From Hypomyces perniciosus (lineage: Eukaryota > Ascomycota > Sordariomycetes > Hypocreales > Hypocreaceae): a stretch of DNA of 64,000 nt. The notes beneath the pieces are model-generated. The model worked only from the letters and a program-made list of their open reading frames with translations. It had not been told where the DNA came from and ran no database searches. Each line of letters opens with the position of its first letter. The first letter of the stretch is position 1. The stretch lies in contig SPDT01000010.1 in NCBI GenBank assembly GCA_008477525.1, positions 248,001 to 312,000 on the forward strand, given 5' to 3'. Position numbers and translations under genes: made by a program. This document shows positions 25,456-34,582 of this stretch, in pieces.

Positions 25456-27102
25456 ATGTCCAAACGTCAAGCTTCCGAAGCTCTGGACGAGCTCCAAGAC
25501 ATCGCATCGCCCGCGTCCAAGAGGTCGCGAATGGGCGACATTGACTCGCCTTTCGACAACAGCCACGATGACGCGCAGAGTATAGAACAAGGCGAGGATC
25601 AGAGGAACGGCCATGGAAACGGCGCAGAGAGCGAGGAGGACGAGGATTTTGGCGATGAACCGCCCATTGCAGCGCCGGTTCGCCAGTCAGGGCCGGCAGA
25701 TGGATATGACGACCTTTACCTCGACACCATCGATCGCAACGTGCTCGACTTTGATTTTGAGAAGCTGTGTTCCGTCTCCCTCTCAAATATGAATGTCTAC
25801 GCATGTCTTGTCTGCGGGCGATATTATCAGGGCCGTGGCGTCAAGTCACACGCCTACTTCCACTCCCTCGACGAGGATCACCACGTCTTCATCAACCTCG
25901 AAACGCAGAAGGTCTACGTTCTACCCGACGGCTACGAAGTGAAGAGCAAGTCTCTCGACGATATCAAATACGTCTCTGACCCACGATACGCCAAGAAGGA
26001 AGTCATGGAGTTGGATCGCCGTGCCGACCACACGAGCTGGACCCTCGACAGCAAGGAGTACACGCCTGGCTTCGTCGGCATGAACAACATCAAAGAGAAC
26101 GACTACCTGAACGTGGTAGTGCAAGCCCTTTCCCATGTTTCTCCCTTGCGGAACTACCTCTTGCTAGAGGACTTTTCCAAAAATTCAGAGCTGGTTAAGA
26201 GGTGTAGCATCCTCTTCCGCAAAATCTGGAACCCACGAGCCTTCAAGGCCCATGTCTCGCCCCACGAGCTCCTCCAGGAAATTGCCCTCCTCTCCAATAA
26301 GCGCTTCACTCTCACAGCCCAGTCCGACCCCGTTGAGTTCCTCTCCTGGTTTCTCAACAATCTTCATCTCGGCCTTGGCGGCAGCAAGACTAAGCCGGGG
26401 AGTTCCATGGTTCAGCGCACTTTCCAGGGCAAGCTCAAGGTCGAGTCCCAGACCATCACTGCTCGCGCTGACGCAGGTGATCGCTTGCGCTTCGAGGAAG
26501 CCGCCGAAGTCAAAGTTGATATCGTGCGCTTCCTCCTCCTGACGCTGGATTTGCCCTCGGCGCCACTCTTCCAGGACGAGCTCGAAAAGAACATTATTCC
26601 CCAAGTGCCGTTGAGCACCATCCTCAGCAAATACGATGGCAAGCGCGCGCAGGAACATCACGCACAGCGGAAACGCTACCGCTTGCTACATCCCCTCCCC
26701 CCCTATCTCATATTCCACGTCAAGCGCTTCTCACAGAACAAGTTCGTCTCCGAACGGAACCCTACAATCGTCACCTTTGACGCTAGGAATCTTGACATCT
26801 CGCCCTATGTCGAGCCTAATCCCAAGGAGTGGCCTGTTGGCGAGCCCATATGGTACGACCTCGTCGCCAACGTGGTACACGAGGCGGTCCGGACGAAAGA
26901 AGACGTAGCGGACAGTGGCGAGGAGAGGAAGACGTGGAAAGTCCAGATCAAGGACAAGGCCACGGGCGCATGGGTCGTCTGTCAGGACTTGTTTGTGGAT
27001 AAGGTCCAGAGCGAGCTGCTGTATCTGGGAGAGACGTATTTGCAAGTTTGGGAACGGAGAAGGGAACCAAAAGTTGCCGGGAAAGGCAAAGGGAGGGCGT
27101 GA
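25456..27102 (+). CDS. SAD1: Sad1/USP39-type pre-mRNA splicing factor (inactive ubiquitin protease fold)
   Basis: Sad1 (USP39 in animals) is needed to assemble the U4/U6-U5 tri-snRNP and activate the spliceosome. An intronless 548-aa protein. Residues 1-80 are acidic and disordered. A zf-UBP zinc finger follows, with CLVCGRYYQG and the His pair in KSHAYFHSLDEDHH. Next is a ubiquitin-hydrolase fold starting at GFVGMNNIKENDYLNVVVQ. In active proteases the nucleophile would be Cys in an NTCYMN-like motif; here residue 216 is Asp (KENDYLN), as in USP39. The usual C-terminal His box is changed to YDLVANVVHEAV. The protein therefore most likely binds rather than cuts. The C-terminus LYLGETYLQVWERR is typical of the family. 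Confidence 0.95.
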   Translation: MSKRQASEALDELQDIASPASKRSRMGDIDSPFDNSHDDAQSIEQGEDQRNGHGNGAESEEDEDFGDEPPIAAPVRQSGPADGYDDLYLDTIDRNVLDFDFEKLCSVSLSNMNVYACLVCGRYYQGRGVKSHAYFHSLDEDHHVFINLETQKVYVLPDGYEVKSKSLDDIKYVSDPRYAKKEVMELDRRADHTSWTLDSKEYTPGFVGMNNIKENDYLNVVVQALSHVSPLRNYLLLEDFSKNSELVKRCSILFRKIWNPRAFKAHVSPHELLQEIALLSNKRFTLTAQSDPVEFLSWFLNNLHLGLGGSKTKPGSSMVQRTFQGKLKVESQTITARADAGDRLRFEEAAEVKVDIVRFLLLTLDLPSAPLFQDELEKNIIPQVPLSTILSKYDGKRAQEHHAQRKRYRLLHPLPPYLIFHVKRFSQNKFVSERNPTIVTFDARNLDISPYVEPNPKEWPVGEPIWYDLVANVVHEAVRTKEDVADSGEERKTWKVQIKDKATGAWVVCQDLFVDKVQSELLYLGETYLQVWERRREPKVAGKGKGRA

Positions 27103-27591
27103 AATCACCGCCCACTGTATGTACTACTAGCCATGTAATATCAAATCGAAGCCATCGATGATGAGGTCACAACAAAACGTCGGTTGAACGGGACCAACAT
27201 ACATACATACTTGACACTTGCAGGCCCATGGCCTGCACAAGTATATTTCTTCTCTTGTCTTCTTGTCTTTCAAGGCACAGAGCGCCGCCAGGCTCGCCGT
27301 GCTAAATCATAGCTGTATAGTACATTATTCACATAGCCCGCCCGCCGACTACCGTTTTCCAGGTAGAAACCTCATTCATCGCCCCAACATACCCGGCTTC
27401 TCTCATCCAAGCATACAGAGCAGCCACAAAAGCAAGGGGAAAAAACCAGAAAAAATCACACGGGTTTGCGACATAACCAAGCGCTCTGCCCGGTAGTGTA
27501 CAATACAAAAAGTATAGCCGACAAGAAGAGATGCAGCACACAAGTGGCGGTAGGTGGGCTGCGGCGCCAGAGGGGAGGTTTGCTCGTGGCT
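27103..27591. other. Convergent spacer SAD1/eIF4E
   Basis: This holds the 3' flanks of two convergent genes. There is a small CATA repeat near 27200. No gene is visible. Confidence 0.6.
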
Positions 27592-28737
27592 CTACTTGGA
27601 TGCGTGGTTTGTGTTACGTTTGTCGTTGTGGTGCTGATTGGCCTTTTCTCGGCGCTGTTCGTCAATCGCCGTTCGTTGCTGGATGCTCGAATCATGGCTC
27701 TTGAATTCAAGGCGAGTATTGGCCGGGAAGCTGAGGACTTGCTTCATGGTCTCACTACACGGAGAAAGGAGTCAGCATAAGCCGGCTACACTTTGCCTAA
27801 AAACGGGGTGGAATTGGAAAACATACCGGATCTTGAGCACGCGGCCGCCATCCGTTCGAGTCCAAATACTTAAGATGTCCTCGCCGTTGCGCATGCTAAG
27901 CACCGCGCCACACACATCCTCACCCGCATCGCCAAACTGGTCGCCGATGAGGGAAAGGAGCAAGTCCTCCCAGTAGCGATCTGCCACACCCTTTTTCAGG
28001 CGAACAACCCACTTGCCACCCTTTCGATTCACATCATCCTCCCATATTGGCCGAACATCCTTCTTGAAGAGGTGGTAGTCGGATACGACAGGCAGGGTCG
28101 ACGGTCGCTTCAAGTGGGAGTAGATCTGCCAGAATTCCTCCGCCGTTTGCACGGTGGCGATTCCGTGCAGGGTGTTTTCGTACTCGATAAAGCCATGCGC
28201 CTTGGAGATCGGAGGCCGATACCAAAAGGACCATGCGTCTTTCAGCATGTGGACCTGTGGTACTGCCGCCGAAGATCCCGACGCCTTGGACTCGGAGATC
28301 GCAGTCATGCTAGGCGGCCTGACCACTGGCCTAGATCCCTCCTTCGTCGCCGCCTGTTTGGCGACGGCCGAGCCCATCGCAGTGTCAAAAGGGTTCCCAC
28401 CAGACTTGGGCGTTTTGGCAGAGCCAAAGGATGCGAAAGCTCCTGAGCCCAGGCCAAAGGCGCTAGAGGCTCCGCCGGTTGGAGATACCAACCCACTCCC
28501 CGGCGTATTATTGAAAGTGTTCATTTTGCCATGCGACGAGGAGTCGCCACCATGTCGCTTGGTCGACGCACTGCGGGAGGACGGATCACCTGTCGAGGTA
28601 CCGTTGATCCCATTGGAAGGTGTAGAGAGGGAGAGCTTCGAGGTGCTAGACGGCAGCAGGTCAGTCATTGTGCATTGCGCCAACACGGCGGCAGGTTGGC
28701 CAGCATACTTTGTTCGACGAGTCCATAGATTATCCAT
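27592..28737 (-). CDS. Class II eIF4E-family cap-binding protein (4EHP/eIF4E2-like)
   Basis: Binds the mRNA 5' cap and, by analogy with animal 4EHP, probably tunes translation of particular mRNAs rather than serving as the general initiation factor. Three exons: 28737-28709, 28645-27827 and 27754-27592, giving 336 aa. The first intron (63 nt) joins MDNLWTRRT to NTSKLSLS; a model without it would start wrongly. Residues 1-140 are Ser/Gly-rich and disordered, longer than in animal 4EHP. The domain begins with AWSFWYRPP. The first cap-stacking position, Trp in general eIF4E, is Tyr165 (GFIEYENT), the class II signature; the second is kept as Trp211 (RPIWEDD). The end ETMKQVLSFPANTRLEFKS matches 4EHP. 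A long open frame on the opposite strand is a shadow. Confidence 0.92.
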
Positions 28738-29647
28738 GAAGCCTTACTGCTACTTCCTCTACGCTAATGTTGTCGATGCCGGCAAAGGGACACCTCGCTG
28801 GGGATTTCGAGGGTCACACGGAAGCAGGGCGTTTGCGGAGATTGGCGTAGTAGATCGCGATACTCTGCGTCTTGGTGCGCTTGGAGGCGGCTCTTGAAAG
28901 CGGACGGACTTGCGATGGGACAAGGGAGGGGGGGCAGCAGTCAGTCGAAGCGGCAGTGGGAGGGTTTCGGCGGGAGGTCGTGTGTCGGGGAGAGCGGTTG
29001 GATTCTGCGGAAGAATAATAGAGGAAATACAAGTATATGGTATTGCGCGGCGAAGGGGGCGAGTTGGTGAGAAGGCGAAAAGAGGAGAGTTGAGTTCTGT
29101 GGTGGATATTTGGGGTTCACTGAGGTGAAAGATTCTGCGTGAACTTCGACTTCCGGTGAATTTTACTGCGCGGTACATCGAAAAGCGTACCAACAAGGCG
29201 GTTTACGGGTTGCGGTTAGTGGCATGCCAGTAACCCTCCATCGCTGAGGCTCTAGGCTGTGGCCCATAGCACCGGCGTACAGAGGTCCACTATTGGGCTC
29301 TACAGGCAGCCTTTTCCAGGCGGTGGGTAGAAGCAGGTTTCCATTGATACTTCTATGGATGTAACTGTAACCAGACAACGGGATCCATAGGACGACGGAT
29401 TTGGTTGATTTCAAATTATCAATATTTCGTCATCACTGAAGCTCGAAAAGGTACGGGATGTAAACTACATGTGGTGGTATAAACGGAAAGTGTGCGCTCA
29501 AAATGAAGCCCTCCAAAAAGTGCGCAAATGAAGGTCCTGATAAAAACCATGAATGATTTCTTTAAATAACAAAAATCTTTCGTTTCTTTCAAAGTCCGCG
29601 TAAATACTAGCGCAAAAAAACTATGGCATCGCAAAAAAAGTAACGAT
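28738..29647. other. Spacer between eIF4E-like gene and tRNA-Ser
   Basis: The first 400 bp are purine-rich on the plus strand and are probably the promoter and leader of the eIF4E-like gene. The rest shows no gene. A-runs at 29614-29620 and 29633-29639 read as T-runs on the minus strand; the latter is the tRNA terminator. Confidence 0.55.
29632..29640 (-). terminator. Pol III terminator of tRNA-Ser
   Basis: Read on the minus strand, seven consecutive T (29639-29633) follow the tRNA 3' end within about ten nucleotides. This is a normal RNA polymerase III terminator and argues that the tRNA gene is transcribed. Confidence 0.75.
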
Positions 29648-29800
29648 CGACAGAGACAGGATTCGAACCTGCGCACGCAAACGTAATGGTTATCGAACAT
29701 CGGAAGTTCAAGACCATCTCCTGCATTAATACTGTTAGTGATATGTCGGGTAATTTAGCGGCTTCGGGTCGACTAACCTTAACCACTCGGACACTCTGTC
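29648..29800 (-). tRNA. tRNA-Ser(UGA) with an anticodon intron and a second, spliceosomal-type insert in the D-arm
   Basis: Read on the minus strand. The acceptor stem GACAGAG (29800-29794) pairs perfectly with CTCTGTC (29655-29649), with G73 at 29648. T-arm GCAGG-TTCGAAT-CCTGT and a 13-nt variable arm make it type II. The anticodon stem ATGGT/ACCAT is perfect; anticodon TGA is at 29710-29708 and a canonical-position 15-nt intron at 29706-29692. The D-arm is broken by 57 nt (29777-29721) that begin GTTAGT, contain CACTAAC and end GCAG. Joining its flanks gives TCC-GAGTGGTTAA-GGA, a perfect 3-bp D-stem with G26. Without both inserts the molecule is an 81-nt standard fungal tRNA-Ser. Box B (GGTTCGAATCC) is intact, the insert has no T4 run and a T7 terminator follows. 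Whether the insert is removed is unknown; a disrupted pseudogene is the alternative. Confidence 0.85.
29721..29777 (-). other. 57-nt spliceosomal-intron-like insert inside tRNA-Ser
   Basis: On the minus strand the boundaries are AAG|GTTAGT and ATGCAG|GAG, with branch-like CACTAAC about 14 nt before the 3' AG. Length, branch site and boundaries match the protein-gene introns of this window (48-76 nt). It does not sit at the anticodon-loop position used by normal tRNA introns. That it is an intron is inferred from the exact restoration of the tRNA fold on removal. Confidence 0.75.
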
Positions 29801-29990
29801 AGTTGGTGCTTACTCGGCATTGACTTTCTCTTTTATGAAGTCTCTCCCTGCAAGTAGTGTGTCAGTTAGCGCCACCTCTTATCGCCCCTCGGTGAGTGAG
29901 CTTATCGAAATTTTTTTTGCGCCGCGAGTATTCCAGAGCCTCACGTCTGTTACTATCCAACTCCCCATCATCGTTCAATCAACTTCCGCA

Positions 29991-30643
29991 ATGGCAGCCA
30001 ATAGAACACGAACGATAAAAAACAAGCACGCCGCTCCAAAGGGAGGCGCCAGTTCTTCTGGTGGTAAAGGTGGCCCAAAGAGATCTGCCACCGATGGCAT
30101 CTCAAAGTCGAAGAAACCCAAGGGTCCTGTGCAGTCGCAGCAGTTGAAAGAGAAGAACCGAGCTCTGTTGCTCAAGAAGCCAAAGAGGAAGACATATACC
30201 GCGGAAGAGCTTGGCATCCCGACATTGAACATGATCACTCCCGTTGGCGTGGTCAAGCCCAAGGGAAAGAAGAAGGGCAAGGTCTTCGTGGATGACAAGG
30301 TATGTGTCGCCTTGTACTCACTCACACATCTGAAAAGCGCCAATACTAATTCATGGCACAGGAGAGCATGAGCACGATTCTATCACTTGTCCAAGCAGAA
30401 AAGGAGGGCCATATCGAGTCCAAGATGATCAAGGCTCGACAGATGGAGGAGATCCGCGAAGCCAGGAAAGCGGAGGCGGAGAAGAAGGCGGCAGAGAAAA
30501 AGGCTCATCTCGAGGACACAAAAGACTCCTTGAGGAAGAGGAGGAAGCGCAAGAGTGGCGGCGATGGTGATGACGACTTGAAGAGCATATCGTTGATGGG
30601 CACGAAGGCAGCCAAGCCGAGGAAGAAGGTTGCTTTCGCATGA
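29991..30643 (+). CDS. LOC1: Loc1-like 60S ribosome assembly / mRNA localisation protein
   Basis: Loc1 is a nucleolar, strongly basic RNA-binding factor for 60S subunit assembly and, in budding yeast, for ASH1 mRNA localisation. Two exons, 29991-30299 and 30362-30643, joined by a 62-nt intron give 196 aa. The start [14 protein letters not shown] is chosen over in-frame codons upstream, which add a hydrophobic stretch unlike the family. The core [20 protein letters not shown], then [21 protein letters not shown] and [18 protein letters not shown], is typical of fungal Loc1. The tail is a Lys/Arg-rich coiled coil ending in nuclear-signal-like KPRKKVAFA. Its promoter lies next to the tRNA-Ser gene, about 190 bp away. 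Confidence 0.9.
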
Positions 30644-30884
30644 TGGAAACTACGGTTTGCTTTGGATTGTTTGGCGCATGGAGTTGGGGCATACTTTGAA
30701 CGGCGACACTATGTGGGAAATATTTCCTGATACATTAAAGACACCAACCAACAATTCAATTGAATGTTGAGCTAAAAGTGCCGGGTTACAATTGGCCGTA
30801 TATATCGTCATGCCCCATTTTCAATCTACTCATAAGCACCTGTCCATCTCTCGTCTATAGCGCAAATGCTTTTCTGCAGCCTTT

Positions 30885-32488
30885 CTAATTCAACACAATC
30901 TCCATTTTGCGTCTCATGGGGTCATAGCCAGCGCCACGGAATGGACTGACGATCGTCGGGGATGTTGAGGATGTGACGCTATCGAGGTCCACCTTGGATA
31001 CCATGTAGTTCAGCAAATTACACACCTATAGACCACCTGTTAGTAGGCTTGTTGCCAAACTTATTTGTCAAGGGCAGAAGACATACTGGACGAGCCTGCC
31101 AGCGAGTTCCCCCAGTTTCGAACCAGCACAGGTGGCCACCTAACGATGTGGTAATCAAGATCGTGTTGGGGTTTTGTCGGAATTCTTCGTATGGAATACC
31201 TTCTTTAACCGCAATCTGCCATTTCTGTCAGCACTTCACCGATAGTTAACACTAGTATTCGGCATACTGGATCGTCTGTCGCCGAGATGGCGACGAATGG
31301 TATCCTGATTGACAGGATGGCATCTGTCGAGGAAGCATCGCGGTAGTATGCCGTCTCAGTGGGATACCCCCATGTCGGGCACCTGGATAAGCCGGTTAGC
31401 TTCTCTCAGAGGAGACAGGGCATGAGACAACTTACTGGACCTCCCGGTCAAACTCGTACAAGTAAGTGATGTTGTCAATCGCGTGCAGGTTAAGGTTCGT
31501 GAGCTGTTTCAGCTCCTTTCTATTATTATCAACGAGTTCTTTCATAGCACCTGCAGCAGTTTAGTATTGGTCGCTCAACTATGAAACCTTGTTCACTTAC
31601 CGCCCATTACTCGCAGGTAAACCTCCTTGCCGATCAGGGTGGATTGGAGCGATTTGCTGGTAACTTCAAGATTAAAAGGGTTTGAGCAAACGATGGCAGC
31701 TTTAAGTAGGCAGTCCGAGCCCTCCTCGCCGCAATACTAGGGATAGTTAATCAATATGTCCAGATTTGGATCGGAGCCTGATGCCGGGGAACTTGCGTTT
31801 GTCAATATGTTGGCACCAAGTGAGAAACCAAGGCCAAATAACGGCCGGTTTGGGAAAGTCTCTTTCAGCCATTTCACCGTCTATACGCCCTCATGTTAGA
31901 TAATGTATCATGTCTTTCTAGCTAAAAGCAACTTACCTGTCGGATATCCCATGTCGCTCGTGCATTGTATAGAACACCGCTTGTGATCTTGCTTTGTGCG
32001 CAACCCCGAGAATTGACCACGCAGATTTCCCAGCCTCCCTGTTCAATTAGAGGTGCAATTGTCTGTCTCAAGTAGACTTCATGAGAGCCGCCTGACAGGC
32101 CGTGCAGGATGACTAGCGTCGGCTTATTATCGTCAGAGCCAATGCTGGCAAACTCCTCCTCTGGGAAGTAGACTGTTCGTCGTGGCAACGTCTCGTCATG
32201 TCCCTCAAAGGGATTTGCCACAAAGTCGACAGCAAAACTTCCTTTGTAAAGCTCGTGGTCTGACTGGAAGATCTTGCGTCGGTAATAGACAGGCGGCCCA
32301 CTAGGCTTCGTGGCCGTCCACATTGTCTGGAGATGTCCATTGAATAGTAGAGGATTCAGATTGCATGGCGGCGTAGTTGCTTCACAAATCTTGAGGAGAT
32401 CCGTCTCTCGTCCATCCTTTTCCTTGACTGTCCTTGGTGTCGGTGCGTGGACGAAGTCGATTTTTGCTCGCCCAAACCACTCCATGTC
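30885..32488 (-). CDS. Alpha/beta hydrolase of the Eht1/Eeb1 (YheT-like) family
   Basis: A probable medium-chain acyl-ester hydrolase or acyl-CoA:ethanol acyltransferase, by similarity to yeast Eht1/Eeb1. Seven exons: 32488-31937, 31880-31797, 31736-31601, 31550-31436, 31382-31268, 31215-31087 and 31025-30885, giving 423 aa. Introns are 50-61 nt. The second intron starts with GC (GCAAGT, 31796) rather than GT. Start MEWFGRAKIDFVH is preferred; an ATG 24 nt upstream is in frame. Family motifs: NPLLFNGHLQTMWT near the start, oxyanion region LVILHGLSGGSHE, nucleophile elbow GFSLGAN (Ser), acid in SATDDP, and His in GGHLCW. All triad residues are present, so it should be active. It has no signal peptide. 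Confidence 0.9.
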
Positions 32489-34582
32489 GAATTTGCAGTT
32501 CCAAAATGTCAAAAAAGAGTACTACAAGGACAGAGTAAAGCGCCGTGAGATTAAGCAGAAATAAGGACTTGGTTGTCATCTACTGGTGAAAGGAGAGATA
32601 AGGGTGACTGGAACCTTCTCAGTCGCGCATACCGCGGCCATGCCAAAATCCCGACAGTCACACGAAATCTTCTGTAAGACACAATACGCGGAGCACTCAA
32701 AAGTCCGTCTGTGATGGGATCGCCGAGCCTCGGCAGACCTCCCATCTTTCCTGATGCAGAAATTGTGGTACCATTCAATCCTCTAAAGGCATAGATAGGT
32801 CACGTAATAACTCAAGTGCCCAGACTTGTTGTCCCTGAACTTGCAAAAAAAAATTCCAGTGATGAAGCATAGTACCTAACAATCACCAATTGGGAATGAT
32901 GTTCCCTGGCTCGGACCATATATATGCGTATCTATGGTATAATAATAATTTATAACAAAGAAAGAGGAGGTGAATACTCCGTAATATGATTGCCATCCAA
33001 CGTGCTGAGGCATTTCATTCGTTTCTTGGCGTCGGAAAAACTACGGCTTCATGGACCTCGAGTCTCTGATTGATTACCCACGTGATATTGTGTCGCATCT
33101 TGTGTGGCTCCCCACGAAGTCTCTTTGCGCCTGACTTGCGAAGCATCATCATATCGACGAACACGCATCGACGCTTAACACAATGCAACGTCGGTGACCA
33201 TTGAAGCCGCTTGAGGAATGTGGAGAAGGAGTTTTCTTTTATCACTACACGGTTGCTTTCCTGCAAGGGAGGGGGTAGGACGGACGTTCCGAAGCCGCCA
33301 AACGCCACAGCAATCCACGGATCTGAACTTGTTCGCCCTCAGCCTTGTTTTACAATTCGAGCCGATATCGTGCCTGATATAGAGCACCAGGCGGCCGGGT
33401 TATGGATGCATCAGGTTTACCCCAGAACTATATAACACAGCTGGGTGCGGGCACAATGTCAATATGGTGCGGGCTTTGTCGGCAAGGTCGGACTGGCGCG
33501 CCCCCGTAAAGACTTGCCGACTGTGCTCTTTTCAGGACAACTCTTGCGGCGTCATGTCGTCCAACTTGAACTTATGCTGCCCAACTGCTGTTGGTAAAAG
33601 CTTGTGGAAAACGCAGACTACTCTGTCTCTTCGACACGGCAACAGAGCCCTTCACAAGCATCGCCAATTTGGCCTTATCGACCATCCATCCCAAACCAGG
33701 AGTCATCCCGAAACCATTAACTCTACGCCCTGAATCCAGTGCCCAAATTCCAACTGTCCTCTCGACTCGATTGCAGTTTTCAAGCAACGCTCAATCAACT
33801 CAGATGTCCCCCAGCAGGGTGGCGTTCTCTAATGGGCATACACCATGGTGCCAAGGTTTGGACACGCTGACACTATTCACCAAGCTTTTTGCGCAAACTC
33901 CAGAAAACACATTGGCGATCCAGATCCTGGGTTGATGTCTTCAACGTGTATTCGTCATTCAGTTTGCATGTCTGGGCAGGTGTACTTCACAGCTGGTGGA
34001 TTTCGGCATTCGGCAAATGTGTTTTTTTTTAACAAAACAGCCATGAGGGAGATGGCAATGGGAGGTAAGTTTCGTAAAAGATCCGCGAGGATTCGTATAT
34101 AGTTTCGCGGGCATGAGGTCCATTGGCTCGGCTCGAGCATACGATGGCTGACTCGGGTGATGGTGTTGGGTTGGTGCTGGTGCTGGTTTATTACTACCGT
34201 CTCCCCGAGACTCAGAGTCACGGAGGTGCACGAGGAAAGGGGAAATACTACGCCGACAGCCTGCAAGTGCACACCCAGCAGAAGATTGGTGGTGGGTTTT
34301 TGGGAGTTGGAGGGGTCTCGTGCAGAACTGTTTGGGTGAACGACATGCTCAGGCAAGTGTGCAGTGAACCGCTCAAGGCTCACAACTTCTTGCCAGACTC
34401 GCCAACACGGAAAGGCAGCCTGCTCATGAGCATCTCGTTTACGGCCGTGTCGCTTCTCATCCTTTTCCCTCCCCTCTGGTTTTATTTTCTTGCGGCTTCC
34501 ATCGCAAGTTCAGCTTGGCACATCCCTCCTCATCTGCCACTGTGGGACGGGACAGCCAACGACCCCTGTCCCTCCGGCTAAG
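32489..34582. other. Divergent spacer, hydrolase / CTK1
   Basis: This holds the promoters and leaders of two divergent genes. Several 60-150-codon frames exist (for example 34123-34581 plus and 33955-34383 minus), but none has protein-like composition or a family match. One TACTCCGTA copy lies near 32976. Confidence 0.5.

Noticed and set aside
28154..28897. 247-codon forward frame opposite the eIF4E-like gene
   Set aside because: The eIF4E domain on the minus strand is unambiguous.
29721..29777. The tRNA D-arm insert as an alternative anticodon arm (GGTTA/TAACC stem, CGA anticodon)
   Set aside because: That fold would use D-stem bases for the anticodon stem, lacks A37 and leaves the D-arm unpaired. 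The ATGGT/ACCAT fold with TGA plus removal of the insert is perfect in all stems.
32382..32579. 65-codon minus frame with a hydrophobic start as a signal-anchor exon of the hydrolase
   Set aside because: It is in another frame and no splice pair links it; the family normally starts at the MEWFGR-like position.
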